Below are positions 1 through 8,645 of a stretch of 64,000 nt of DNA, in pieces. The notes under the pieces are model-generated. The model did not search any database and had not been told where the DNA came from. It worked only from the letters and a program-made list of their open reading frames with translations. This stretch comes from Rhizobium indicum (GTDB taxonomy: Bacteria > Pseudomonadota > Alphaproteobacteria > Rhizobiales > Rhizobiaceae), in contig NZ_CP054026.1 of assembly GCF_005862305.2 (NCBI RefSeq), forward strand, positions 62,001-126,000, in the 5' to 3' direction. Each line of letters begins with the position of its first letter. The stretch's first letter is position 1. Both the position numbers and the translations under genes were made by a program.

Positions 1-586
1 GCCGCGCCGCCGAAAGTATGGCATTGACGGCCGGAAAAAGCCGGAACGACCCATCAGCCGGCTTTACGGCCTGGTGTCGATGGAGAACATGGGCCGCTGT
101 CGCTCCAAGCGGCAGGACGGGCTCGCCGTCAGCGTCTATCGCAACATCCGCATTCCTGCTGATGCCGATGCGCTTGGCGACATGCTCGTAGGACCTCTGC
201 AAGGAGGCGATGTCTATTGGCCAATTCGCGATGTCTTCGGCATCGAGATAGCTGATTTGCGCTCCCCAAATGTTGGAGAGCCCGCCGCGGGCAAGGCTGC
301 CGATTGGGATGAAACCGTCGCCGGTTATGCCGGATTGGCGTCGAAAAGGTTCGAGAATTCCTCGTGCTGCAGGGGTCTGCAATTTCGGCGAACTTCCGTC
401 GTCCGTTCGCAGCGATTCCAGATTGCTTCCCAGGACGCGGACGCTGCGGCTTTCCTCTTGCGATCCGGCATCATCCCCGCCATCCAGCATCAGAACGCGG
501 CGTCCGGCCGCTATCAGGGGAAACGCAGCGGAGACACCGGCAGGTCCACTGCCGATGATGATGAAGTCGGCGTCCGGCCCATTCAT
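1..586 (-). CDS. GMC/FAD-dependent oxidoreductase, N-terminal part (runs off window)
   Basis: This open frame starts at an ATG that overlaps the stop of the upstream SDR gene by four bases (ATGA) and continues past base 1. About 195 residues are visible. Residues 8-20 give a beta strand and a GSGPAG dinucleotide-binding motif followed by an acidic residue at the end of the second strand, as in FAD-binding Rossmann folds. Residues near 100-115 include a G-rich turn (LARGGLSNIWG) like that of GMC oxidoreductases that act on sugars and alcohols. It is probably a cytoplasmic flavoenzyme oxidising a sugar or lipid hydroxyl. It is the last visible gene of the surface-glycan operon and is likely translationally coupled. 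The C-terminal catalytic half lies outside, so the substrate cannot be judged. High confidence that it is coding, moderate for the family. Confidence 0.82.
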   Translation of the reverse strand, partial: MNGPDADFIIIGSGPAGVSAAFPLIAAGRRVLMLDGGDDAGSQEESRSVRVLGSNLESLRTDDGSSPKLQTPAARGILEPFRRQSGITGDGFIPIGSLARGGLSNIWGAQISYLDAEDIANWPIDIASLQRSYEHVAKRIGISRNADVAIDADGEPVLPLGATAAHVLHRHQAVKPADGSFRLFPAVNAILSAAR

Positions 587-1800
587 CGATATCTCCCCGC
601 TAAAAGCACGCGGAGCGGAAAGAGCAAAACATCGCTCGAAATCGCCAGCATCGCGCCGAAAAATCCGACCTTTTTGCCCGAGGCCCTTTCCGGTTCGCTC
701 GCGAGGTCGGCCAAATAGAGGGCCTGCGCGAGGCGATGCCGTGTTCGATTGGCCGGCGGTTCAAAGAGCGCCAGCAAACCAGGATGCCTGATCATTGCCG
801 GGGAAAGGCCGAGCGGCGATAACCCTTCACGCCGCAGCCCTTCACAAAGCCGTTGCAGCTGTATTTCGGTGGGCGCGATGCCTAGATATCGCAGCAGAGC
901 CTGTGCCTCACGTCGCGATGGCTCCTCGTGTGTCTGGCCGAATTCTCCGGCAAGCGTAGGCGCTGGGTCAGCCAGGTTCAACTTCAGGAGCCTGAGGCTC
1001 TCGCTACTCTCCATCGGTGCGGCGCCTGCAAGCCCCAGGACGCGCTCCGGATCGACCGTGGGAATCAACGGGAGAAGCTTCGTCATTCGGCAGGCGAGGA
1101 GTGCGGCGGTCAGGGGAACCGGTATGAAATGAAGGTTGCCCTTACCCTGGCCGCGGCGGAGAATTCTGAGCCAGGCGGCAAAGCTTATGGGCTTTTCCGG
1201 CGCCAGCACAAATGTCTTCAGCGGCTGGTTCTCTCCGGTCGCCAGCGCCAGCAGGCCTGCGGCGACTTCGTCGAGATGAATGGGCTGAACTTTTCGGCTG
1301 AGCCCGATCATCGGCAGGATTGGGCTGAGCGCCGCCAATTTCGCCATCAGGCCGTACATCGCTGTGCGCGGGCCGCCATAAACCAACCCTATTCGCGCAA
1401 TTCTGACGATCGGTGCCGCCTTGCAGGCAGCCAAATGCTCTTCGATCCTGAACTTGGTCCGGCCGTAGACATTGAGCGCTTCTCTTCTGGACGAGGTGGA
1501 CGAGGCAAAAACGAAGCGCGGCACGCCGGCTGCCTTTGCCGCTTCCGCCAGCTTCAATGTGCCTGATATATTGACGTTTTCTTCTTCGGCCGCCTCCGGC
1601 GGAGTAGCCCAGGAATGCGCGAGATGGACGAGCCCAATCGCTCCCTCCAGATCGGACGCGGCAGGCTCATCGCCAATGCGCCACGCCGGGCCGAGCCGGC
1701 GGCCGAGTTCAACCACGTCGAAGCCGCGCTCACGCGCCATCGCGACAAGTCTTGCACCGATATAGCCGGTCGATCCCGTGATGATGAGACGTGGTGCCAT
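583..1800 (-). CDS. NAD-dependent epimerase/dehydratase (extended SDR) with C-terminal extension
   Basis: The protein has 405 residues. An N-terminal Rossmann motif (GSTGYIG, residues 9-15), serines at 100-102 and a YGRTK pair (Y112, K116) give the catalytic Ser-Tyr-Lys set of extended SDR sugar epimerases, dehydratases and reductases. After the usual SDR length of about 280 residues comes an extra segment of roughly 120 residues that is rich in Leu and Arg and ends in a hydrophobic stretch near 380-400, which may be a membrane-contact helix. I do not recognise this extension. The gene starts 9 bases after the kinase stop with a GAGAG ribosome site, and its own stop overlaps the next start. 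It probably alters a nucleotide- or lipid-linked sugar made by the operon. Exact reaction unknown. Confidence 0.85.
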   Translation of the reverse strand: MAPRLIITGSTGYIGARLVAMARERGFDVVELGRRLGPAWRIGDEPAASDLEGAIGLVHLAHSWATPPEAAEEENVNISGTLKLAEAAKAAGVPRFVFASSTSSRREALNVYGRTKFRIEEHLAACKAAPIVRIARIGLVYGGPRTAMYGLMAKLAALSPILPMIGLSRKVQPIHLDEVAAGLLALATGENQPLKTFVLAPEKPISFAAWLRILRRGQGKGNLHFIPVPLTAALLACRMTKLLPLIPTVDPERVLGLAGAAPMESSESLRLLKLNLADPAPTLAGEFGQTHEEPSRREAQALLRYLGIAPTEIQLQRLCEGLRREGLSPLGLSPAMIRHPGLLALFEPPANRTRHRLAQALYLADLASEPERASGKKVGFFGAMLAISSDVLLFPLRVLLAGRYR

Positions 1801-1809
1801 TCACACTCT

Positions 1810-2790
1810 CTACTGCGCAAAGGCGATGCGCGCGCCGCTCCAGTCAAAACGAAACTCGATTTCCTTGAGCTGCGACAGCGCTTGCCGGACTTTTTCCTGA
1901 CGATCTCTAGGGCAATAGAGAACGAGGAATCCCCCTCCGCCTGCACCCGCAAGCTTGCCACCGATAGCGCCGGCGGCACGGGCTGCCTCGTAACACTCGT
2001 CGATCGCATTGTTGGTAATCTTCGACGTCAGCGATCTTTTCATCATCCATCCGCGGTGCAGCGCTTCGCCGAACGCACTGAGATCTCCAGCCATCAGGAT
2101 GTCGCGCATTTCGTAGCTCAACTGTACCATGCGCTCGACGGTCCGGAATTTTTCTTCGTCCGCTTCCATGGCTTGCACCTGCGTCGACAGCACTGAGCGC
2201 GTGTCGCGCTGGCTTCCTGTGAAAAACAACAGGATGTTGCTCTCGAGTTCTGCCATCTTTTCGGAGCCGAGGACGACGGGCTGAACGTTGACGCCGCCGT
2301 TGGGATTGAATTCGATGAAGTTCAGGCCGCCATGGGCGGCCGCATATTGGTCCTGCTTGCCGATCGGCTCCTTCAGGATATCGATTTCGAGTTTGCACGC
2401 TTCTTCCGCCAGCTGATCCTTGGAGGCAAAGCGCGACCGGTGGGCGTAGAGCGCATTGATCAGCGCCACGGAAAAGGAACTGGATGATCCCAGCCCGGTT
2501 CCCGAGGGAATGTCGGCGACCGAAGCAACTTCGATGCCGGGCTCGACCCGGTGCATTCGCAGGGCCTCGCGCAGCAGCGGATGCGCGATCTCCTCAAGCG
2601 TATCGGCGAGCTCGGTGCGCGTATATTTGAGATGATATTTGTTTTCATTGAAGTAGTTATGCACGATAACGAAGCTGTACTTGGCGATCGCGCAGGACAA
2701 TACCGCGCCCGCTTGACGACGGTAGTAGGACGCTATGTCCGAGCCGCCTCCGGCGAAGCTGACCCGAAAAGGTGCGGATGAAACGATCAA
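1810..2790 (-). CDS. hddA: GHMP-family sugar kinase, HddA-like (heptose 7-phosphate kinase)
   Basis: The protein has 326 residues when begun at the TTG at 2790. That start overlaps the upstream stop as TTGA and has GAGGAGG eight bases before it; a longer in-frame reading would start deep inside the upstream gene. GHMP motif 1 (SSAPFRVSFAGGGSD) is at the N-terminus, the ATP-binding motif 2 (PSGTGLGSSSSF) lies near 95-106, and the Gly-rich motif 3 (AGAGGGGF) near 281-288. The family phosphorylates sugar hydroxyls. Members that keep company with GmhA and GmhB make D-glycero-D-manno-heptose 1,7-bisphosphate from the 7-phosphate. Here the isomerase, phosphatase and nucleotidyltransferase partners are all in the same operon, which supports that role. 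Fucose or galactose kinase activity is the main alternative. Confidence 0.86.
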   Translation of the reverse strand: MIVSSAPFRVSFAGGGSDIASYYRRQAGAVLSCAIAKYSFVIVHNYFNENKYHLKYTRTELADTLEEIAHPLLREALRMHRVEPGIEVASVADIPSGTGLGSSSSFSVALINALYAHRSRFASKDQLAEEACKLEIDILKEPIGKQDQYAAAHGGLNFIEFNPNGGVNVQPVVLGSEKMAELESNILLFFTGSQRDTRSVLSTQVQAMEADEEKFRTVERMVQLSYEMRDILMAGDLSAFGEALHRGWMMKRSLTSKITNNAIDECYEAARAAGAIGGKLAGAGGGGFLVLYCPRDRQEKVRQALSQLKEIEFRFDWSGARIAFAQ

Positions 2791-4736
2791 AGGATGGCCT
2801 CCTCGAGATTGATGACGATATCGGCCGATGTCCGCTGTAGATCGATCCTCGGCCACTCCTCTTGAATTCGCGATGCCCAGAGCCCGTCGGCCGCGGCTGC
2901 CGTAAGGCCTTTCCAGGCGTAAAAATTGTGAAAGCGGTTGAGCAGTGTCTGCTGTGATGCCTCGACGAAGACAGCCATATCGACATCTTCGCGGATCGAC
3001 CTGTGTCCGGCAAAGATGCCGTCCAGCAGAATGACCTCGGCATCACGCGCATCATAGGTGGTCGTATCCTTGCCCTGACTACGGCTTGCCGCGTCATAGC
3101 TGGGCGCCTCGACCTGTCCGGATTGGCGCAGCCTGCTGACGATCTCGGGATAGAGCTCGACCCTGTTGCGTTCCTCCGCGGTCATATCAGGACGGCGATA
3201 TTCGAGCGGCAGTATCCAGCGATCGAGTTCCAGCCTCAGCACCCGGCGTCCTGATTCCGAGAGCATACGCTCGACCGCATGCGCAAACGTGCTTTTCCCG
3301 GAACGGGAACGGCCGCAGACGCTGACGAGCAGCGGACTTGCTTTACTTTGAAGTCGTTGATGAATGGCTCCGGAAAGCTCTTTTCCGATATCTTGATAAC
3401 CGCATTGAAAGCGAACGGCGTCATAGACCGTGTCGAAGACAAGATCGGCACGCGGAATATCTGTTTCCGCAGCAGGATAGCTCTTCTCATCCCGCAGGCC
3501 ATAACCCGTCCGGACGCCATAGGCCCAGATGCCTGCCTTACGGGCCGCACCTATGTCGCGCAGGCTGTCTCCGATGAGGACGGATTTCGATTTTTCGACC
3601 GGCAACTCGGTCATTGCCTGGCGGATCATCAGATCGCCCGGTTTGCGGCATGCACAATTGATCTTGAGTTCGGGGATCTCATTGGGAAATCCTTTGTCCG
3701 GATGGTGCGGACAAAAGTAAATACGGTCCAGGACGCCGCCATCTTCGGCCAGCTCGGCCTCCAGGCGACCAAGAACATGATCCAGGCCGGATTCATCGAG
3801 CAGGCCTTTGGCGACCTGCGGCCTGTTGGTGACGGCAATCGCCAGGAAACCGGCCTCGCGGGCGAGCCGCACCGCTTCGCCGGCTCGGCCGATCAGCTTC
3901 ACCTGGTCGGGATGTATGACGCCATGGCCGCCGACATCTTCGTTGAGTACGCCATCGCAATCGAAAAACACCGCTGGTCTTCTAACGGACAGATGGACCG
4001 CATGAACCCGTTCCTGCCGAAGATCCTCCGCCGCGGCAGCATGTCGGCTCGGAGACCCGGTATCCTTCATATATTCCGGCGTGTCATAGATTGCGACCGG
4101 GATGGAACGTTCGAGGAGACCGGGAATGACATCATGGATCATGTCGGCCGGCCGCCCCGGCAGGAGCGTCTCGAAAAACTGGTTGGAAGCCACGTACAAA
4201 CCGGCCGGTACGAGATTGCGCCAATCAGCATCGCGGGGCGTTTTGCGAGGTAACAGGCGCTGGAGATAACCGCTCTTCTGGACGACGAGATCGGATGTGC
4301 GGGGATGATCGTTGGGGTGAACGATGATGGTCAGAGCGGCTGGAAATTGATGACGATGACGTGCCAGTGCCGCCAGATCGATGTCAAAAAGCATGTCGCC
4401 GTAGACGATCAGGACGTCACCTAATGTCGTGTCCAAAGTCGTCAAGCAGCCTGCCGTGCCGAGCGGAGACGTCTCGACGAAGACGTCGATCGTGATGCCG
4501 AGCTTTTCAGCTTCCGGGCCAAGAGCAGGTTCCAGCTGGCTGCCGAGGTGACCACCGAGCACGCGCACATGCTGAACACCTTCGCGGGCCAGCACACGAA
4601 TCTGCCTGAGAATGATCGGCACGCCGCCAAGCGGCAAAAGAGCCTTCGGAATGGCATCGCCTGTCATGCTGCGAGCACGCGTTCCAAGGCCCCCGGCAAT
4701 AATGACGGCCTGGCGGATAGCGCCTTCAGAACCCAT
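2787..4736 (-). CDS. Three-domain fusion: sugar-1-P nucleotidyltransferase + GmhB-like HAD phosphatase + P-loop kinase
   Basis: The protein has 649 residues from the ATG at 4736, which lies 11 bases inside the upstream SDR gene; a start 10 codons earlier is possible. Domain 1 (about 7-240) carries GGLGTR and the downstream K/PKALLPLGG segment of nucleotidyltransferases such as HddC. Domain 2 (about 254-440) is HAD type: the D259/D261 pair in FFDCDGVLNED, GmhB-like zinc ligands C342, H344, C361 and C363, and a late IGDSLRDI acidic motif. Domain 3 (about 467-649) has a Walker A (GRSRSGKST, K481) and a uridine-kinase-like layout including LLDGIFAG. The first two activities are the phosphatase and nucleotide-transfer steps of activated-heptose synthesis. 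What the kinase domain phosphorylates is unknown. No frameshift is seen, so the fusion looks genuine. Confidence 0.88.
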   Translation of the reverse strand: MGSEGAIRQAVIIAGGLGTRARSMTGDAIPKALLPLGGVPIILRQIRVLAREGVQHVRVLGGHLGSQLEPALGPEAEKLGITIDVFVETSPLGTAGCLTTLDTTLGDVLIVYGDMLFDIDLAALARHRHQFPAALTIIVHPNDHPRTSDLVVQKSGYLQRLLPRKTPRDADWRNLVPAGLYVASNQFFETLLPGRPADMIHDVIPGLLERSIPVAIYDTPEYMKDTGSPSRHAAAAEDLRQERVHAVHLSVRRPAVFFDCDGVLNEDVGGHGVIHPDQVKLIGRAGEAVRLAREAGFLAIAVTNRPQVAKGLLDESGLDHVLGRLEAELAEDGGVLDRIYFCPHHPDKGFPNEIPELKINCACRKPGDLMIRQAMTELPVEKSKSVLIGDSLRDIGAARKAGIWAYGVRTGYGLRDEKSYPAAETDIPRADLVFDTVYDAVRFQCGYQDIGKELSGAIHQRLQSKASPLLVSVCGRSRSGKSTFAHAVERMLSESGRRVLRLELDRWILPLEYRRPDMTAEERNRVELYPEIVSRLRQSGQVEAPSYDAASRSQGKDTTTYDARDAEVILLDGIFAGHRSIREDVDMAVFVEASQQTLLNRFHNFYAWKGLTAAAADGLWASRIQEEWPRIDLQRTSADIVINLEEAIL

Positions 4737-5667
4737 TCGCCAGGATCCGCTCGACGGCAAGTTCAACGGCCTCGGTTGATTTTCGCTTTGGAGACCAGCC
4801 CAGCGCGACGAGCCGGCTTATGTCGTAGCTGAAGCGCGGCACATCGCCCAGCCAGCCGCGGTCCTCGCTTCCGTATTCGATAGCGGCTCCGGCTGCGACC
4901 TTGGAGACCACGATCTCGGCGATATCGCGGACGGACGTTTCGCCGATGCCGCTGGCATGAAATACTTCATAGGCGCCGGGTGCCTTGTCCCATGCAAGGA
5001 GAATCGCATCCACCAGATCTCCGACATAGAGATAGGGCTTTGTCTGCATTCCGTTGCCGAGCACCTGAAGTCTCGTCGGATCAGCCTTCAACCTGTTGAT
5101 GAAATCGTAGATCGCTCCATGCGTGGAGCGTTCTCCAATGACATTCGGAAAACGCAGCACCAATGTCTTGATGCCGAATGACAGCGCATAGACAGACAGA
5201 TAGGCTTCGGCGGCAAGCTTGCTGGCGCCATAGAATGAGATCGGCCGCAAAGGACCATGATTCTCGCGGATGTTGCCTTCAGCTTCGCCGAACACAGCCG
5301 ACGTGCTGGCGAAAAAGAGCTTGTCGATCTTATGCTTGCGCATGATGGCAAGCAGCGTTGTCGTCGTCAGCTGGTTCAGCTGCAGGTCCAGTTCCGCATT
5401 GGCATTGCCTGCGGCAATATCGGAATTGGCGGCGAGATGAAAAACAGCGTCGGGGCGATCCGCCGCAATGAGCTGATCCATGCCTTCCCGATCAAGCATA
5501 TCCAGTTCGTGGAAACGAAAATCCGATCGCTCCAGCAGGTGATCTATGTTCTGCATGCGGCCAAGATGAAGATTGTCGATCGCGGTGACCCGATAGCCCT
5601 TTTCCAAAAGGCGATCGCAGAGATGGCTGCCGATAAATCCGGCCCCTCCTGTTACCAAGGCATGCAT
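4726..5667 (-). CDS. NAD-dependent sugar epimerase (extended SDR, UDP-glucose 4-epimerase-like)
   Basis: The protein has 313 residues from the ATG at 5667, chosen because a GGAG site lies nine bases upstream and the Rossmann strand begins at once. An in-frame ATG at 5700 would add 11 residues. GGAGFIG (7-13) binds NAD; the serines at 121-123 in FASTSAVFG and Y146/K150 in YGASK are the SDR catalytic set. The length and the C-terminal substrate region match nucleotide-sugar 4-epimerases and 4,6-dehydratases. It follows the flippase-like gene by 47 bases and overlaps the fusion gene, so it belongs to the glycan operon. It could act on the nucleotide-heptose made by its neighbours or on an independent UDP-sugar. 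Confidence 0.87.
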   Translation of the reverse strand: MHALVTGGAGFIGSHLCDRLLEKGYRVTAIDNLHLGRMQNIDHLLERSDFRFHELDMLDREGMDQLIAADRPDAVFHLAANSDIAAGNANAELDLQLNQLTTTTLLAIMRKHKIDKLFFASTSAVFGEAEGNIRENHGPLRPISFYGASKLAAEAYLSVYALSFGIKTLVLRFPNVIGERSTHGAIYDFINRLKADPTRLQVLGNGMQTKPYLYVGDLVDAILLAWDKAPGAYEVFHASGIGETSVRDIAEIVVSKVAAGAAIEYGSEDRGWLGDVPRFSYDISRLVALGWSPKRKSTEAVELAVERILANGF

Positions 5668-5714
5668 GTCGGCGGCTCCATATGATCTGTTAAGGCTCAT
5701 CAGAGCGCTTTGAT

Positions 5715-6659
5715 CTATCCCGAATGAGGACGCGAAAGGACGAATACACCACCGGCTAACCCGACCACAAGCTGCAGCAGGCCGAAAACCACCGATAGCG
5801 TTGCCGCGTCCGTTGTGCCTATGCCGAACACGGCAAGTGAAATGATCATACCACCCTCCCGGAGTCCCCATCCTCCAATGGAAATGGGAACCATCGCGAT
5901 CAAGAGCACCGGCGGGAAAGCGGCTGCAGCCTGACCCCAATCGAGCGGGAGACCAAGGCCGAGAACGAGGATCTCCAGCGAGACGACGCTCAACCCGTGA
6001 ATGGCGAGGGTCAATAGAAAGACGCCGACCATTCTTTGGTGGGTGACCAAAGCCCGCAACGCGTCGGTCAACGCATGCAGCTTTGCCGGAAAGAACCGGA
6101 CGAATAAGTGGCGGCGCCAACTGAACACCAGGGCTGATGCGATAGAACCCGCAACGCCAAGCGCCGTGAGTTCTGTCAGATAGGGGATGGGAAAGTCGTG
6201 CCCGTAAACAGCGCGCAGGATGATCAGTCCGATCAGCGCAACGACCGCCAGTCCGAAAAGAGTAAGGATGCGGTCCATGACGACGCCTAGCGTGGCTTCT
6301 CCGATCGTCAGGCCATATTTGACGGCACCAAATATGCGAGCGGCATCACCTGGAATGGGACTTGGAAGAGCTTGATTGTAAAAGAGGCTTTGCATGAAGA
6401 GTTTCATGGCGCCCGATAGCTTCAGCCTTTGCCCTATCATGTCCGACAGAAGGCACCACCGCCACGCCGAAAGCAGAGCCTGCAGGAGCAGAAGCAAGAT
6501 GCTGCCCCAGATGGTCGTCGCCGACAGGGTCTGGACGGCAGCCCACCCTTCCGAAAAATCTACCCTGCGCGCGATCCATATGACGAGGCCAAGCGCGACA
6601 GCTACTTTCAGAACCGGTATGCCGATGCGAAGCAACGCTGGGGAGGACGCAGTAGTCAC
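5715..6659 (-). CDS. LPG_synthase_TM (UPF0104) family membrane protein, flippase-like
   Basis: The protein has 314 residues and about eight hydrophobic segments spread from residue 12 to 305. It matches the lysylphosphatidylglycerol-synthetase transmembrane region family, including a conserved loop rich in Pro and Gly (QALPSPIPGDAARIFGAVKYG) and a later GGWGLREG motif. It has no aminoacyl-transferase domain, so it is not a complete MprF. Relatives that lie beside glycosyltransferases are thought to move lipid-linked glycans or glycolipids across the inner membrane. The start overlaps the stop of the membrane glycosyltransferase gene by four bases. Such a transporter fits between lipid-linked glycan assembly and surface display, but the cargo is inferred only. 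Confidence 0.84.
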   Translation of the reverse strand: MTTASSPALLRIGIPVLKVAVALGLVIWIARRVDFSEGWAAVQTLSATTIWGSILLLLLQALLSAWRWCLLSDMIGQRLKLSGAMKLFMQSLFYNQALPSPIPGDAARIFGAVKYGLTIGEATLGVVMDRILTLFGLAVVALIGLIILRAVYGHDFPIPYLTELTALGVAGSIASALVFSWRRHLFVRFFPAKLHALTDALRALVTHQRMVGVFLLTLAIHGLSVVSLEILVLGLGLPLDWGQAAAAFPPVLLIAMVPISIGGWGLREGGMIISLAVFGIGTTDAATLSVVFGLLQLVVGLAGGVFVLSRPHSG

Positions 6660-8626
6660 GGTGTCCGACCCGCGTCAAAACGGTAGAGCGTCCAGCCGAA
6701 CCGATCCGTCAATATCACCGAGGAACGGGGCATCATGTGCGCTATGACGCTGTTGGCCATCAGGATTTTGTCTTCTCCAAGGCGTTCGGCGAGGAACGCA
6801 CTACCGGCATCGGGCGGGACTATGAAGTAGCCTATATGATTGTCCCTGATGAATGCGCCGACATCCGACCCGGGTGCAGGCAGCACGTGGCGTGGCAATT
6901 GCCAGCCGCCGTCGCGGCCGTCGTTGTAGGCCGTGGACAATAGTGTGTTAGCAGTGTCGAAAGGTTGAAAAACGGTCCGCAGGTCATGATCCGCGATGTA
7001 GCGGTACATGAAATAAGCTTTGCGGTGTCCCTCCAGATATCTTTCGACGCTTATCATCCCGAGCATGACGTCAAGCTGTTCCGCCTTGGCGGGATCCAGG
7101 TCGCCGCCGCCCACCCGGTGCCAGCGGGAAATCCAGAGTCCGCCGGCCAGCAAGCTGATGACCACCGGGCTAGCGACCATGCATGCTGGCGAAGAGACAA
7201 TTTTCGCAAGTGGGGCTATCTGCGGCAGGACTCGCCGGTCGAGCCATTTATCCAGCCGCTCGCGAACCAGGGAGGCGCCGATAAACCCGGTGGAGAAGAA
7301 GAGCAGATAGGCTGGCGTTGCCCACCGTATGTGATTGAACATAACGGTGTACCATATCACAAACATTGTAGCGACAATCGCTGCCAGAAATGCGATGCGC
7401 CGGAAAGCCACTGCCAGACCGGCCAGTATCAAAGCAAGAGCGACGAAAGTGTTCGGCTTGCGAGCGAGGAACCATTCGTAAAGAATATAGAGGAAGTCGT
7501 GCCAACCTTGCAGAGATGCGAGGTTTGTCACGAAACGTCGGTTGGCAGGATCGAAAGCCCGGCCCAATTCCAGCGTGTAATCCGCCATCCAAGCGTCGGT
7601 GAGGCCCGGATGACCGAACAGGAAGGGATAGATCGGATTGCCGAGAATGATGAGATTTTTCGCATACCAATAGCCCGCGACGGCGAGAAATGCGCAGATG
7701 CATGACAGGAAGAGCGGCAGCGATACTCTTCCTTTGATGAGCGCCGGCATCAATGCCAGCCCTATAAGGCCAACCATTTGCAGTTCTGTATATTTTCCTC
7801 CGACCGCTCCCCCTAAGACGAGCGCACAATGAAAAAGCTCCGCCGGACGCCGGGTTTCCAAATAGCGCCACAGAAAAAGCACGGCTGCGACTGAGAAACA
7901 CGAGCGGGCCAGATCCGTCATTGGTTCGCCGACGCTTCCCCTGAAGAAAGGGATGCTGAGGATCAGAGCTGCCACCAGGAAAAAACCGCATGCCCGCCAA
8001 CGACTTGCGCAGCTTGAAAGCAGGAACAGAAATCCGAAGAAAATTGCGATATTCATGGTCGCCGCGCCGGTCCAGTGACCGCTGGCCATCATGACGAGCG
8101 CAAACAGCAGATTGAAGAAGAGTGGAATATTGCCGTAGAACGGATGGTCGATCTGCGGAGACACGAAGCCGGCGTGCTCGATGATGCTGTTCGCAAGCGG
8201 CACGTGGAAAACCCACACGTCGTCAATACCGGGCGGAAATAGGGCCAGAACGCTCCACGCATAGCAAAGTAAGATGCATGTGAGTGCTGCAAGCACCGGA
8301 AACGGATTTCCGATTTTCGTTTCAGCGGCGATTTTACGAAACAGCGAACCCAGGTCGCAAAGAACGGCAACGAGATCGCGACGGCGCCAGATCATCGAAA
8401 CAGCCACGATAGGAAGAACGATTTCCCATCGTAGTCCGTGAAATGCGCCAAGGACGGTAGCCGCGCCGCCTGATATCGCCAGAGCCGGCAAAATACCGCT
8501 GAATAGAAAATCGAAACTATCTCGAAATGGCTGATCGCAACGTCGGTTGAGCCAAGCAACGAGACCCCTGTCCATCACGAGGCCCCATAATATTATGGAG
8601 AGAACCGTGCACCAGCCTACTATCAT
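6656..8626 (-). CDS. Polytopic membrane glycosyltransferase-like protein (GT-C fold candidate)
   Basis: The protein has 656 residues from the ATG at 8626, preceded seven bases upstream by GAAAGGG. A start 23 codons earlier would lie inside the upstream gene. About a dozen hydrophobic helices fill residues 1-500. A soluble C-terminal region of about 150 residues follows, ending in ILTDRFGWTLYRFDA. A large periplasmic loop early in the protein contains FPPGIDDVWVFHVPLANSI, with the Asp pair expected of GT-C enzymes that use polyprenyl-phosphate sugars. The upstream GT2 gene resembles polyprenyl-phosphate glycosyltransferases, so the two may act as a donor-maker and transferase pair. Family identity rests on topology and context; sequence motifs are weak. 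O-antigen ligase or polymerase is an alternative. Confidence 0.72.
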   Translation of the reverse strand: MIVGWCTVLSIILWGLVMDRGLVAWLNRRCDQPFRDSFDFLFSGILPALAISGGAATVLGAFHGLRWEIVLPIVAVSMIWRRRDLVAVLCDLGSLFRKIAAETKIGNPFPVLAALTCILLCYAWSVLALFPPGIDDVWVFHVPLANSIIEHAGFVSPQIDHPFYGNIPLFFNLLFALVMMASGHWTGAATMNIAIFFGFLFLLSSCASRWRACGFFLVAALILSIPFFRGSVGEPMTDLARSCFSVAAVLFLWRYLETRRPAELFHCALVLGGAVGGKYTELQMVGLIGLALMPALIKGRVSLPLFLSCICAFLAVAGYWYAKNLIILGNPIYPFLFGHPGLTDAWMADYTLELGRAFDPANRRFVTNLASLQGWHDFLYILYEWFLARKPNTFVALALILAGLAVAFRRIAFLAAIVATMFVIWYTVMFNHIRWATPAYLLFFSTGFIGASLVRERLDKWLDRRVLPQIAPLAKIVSSPACMVASPVVISLLAGGLWISRWHRVGGGDLDPAKAEQLDVMLGMISVERYLEGHRKAYFMYRYIADHDLRTVFQPFDTANTLLSTAYNDGRDGGWQLPRHVLPAPGSDVGAFIRDNHIGYFIVPPDAGSAFLAERLGEDKILMANSVIAHMMPRSSVILTDRFGWTLYRFDAGRTP

Positions 8627-8645
8627 TATAGCCCTTTCGTGGCTC

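Noticed and set aside
3279..4253. Open frame of 324 codons on the plus strand
   Set aside because: It lies wholly opposite the three-domain fusion, has no family motif, and its composition is that of an antisense shadow in high-G+C DNA.
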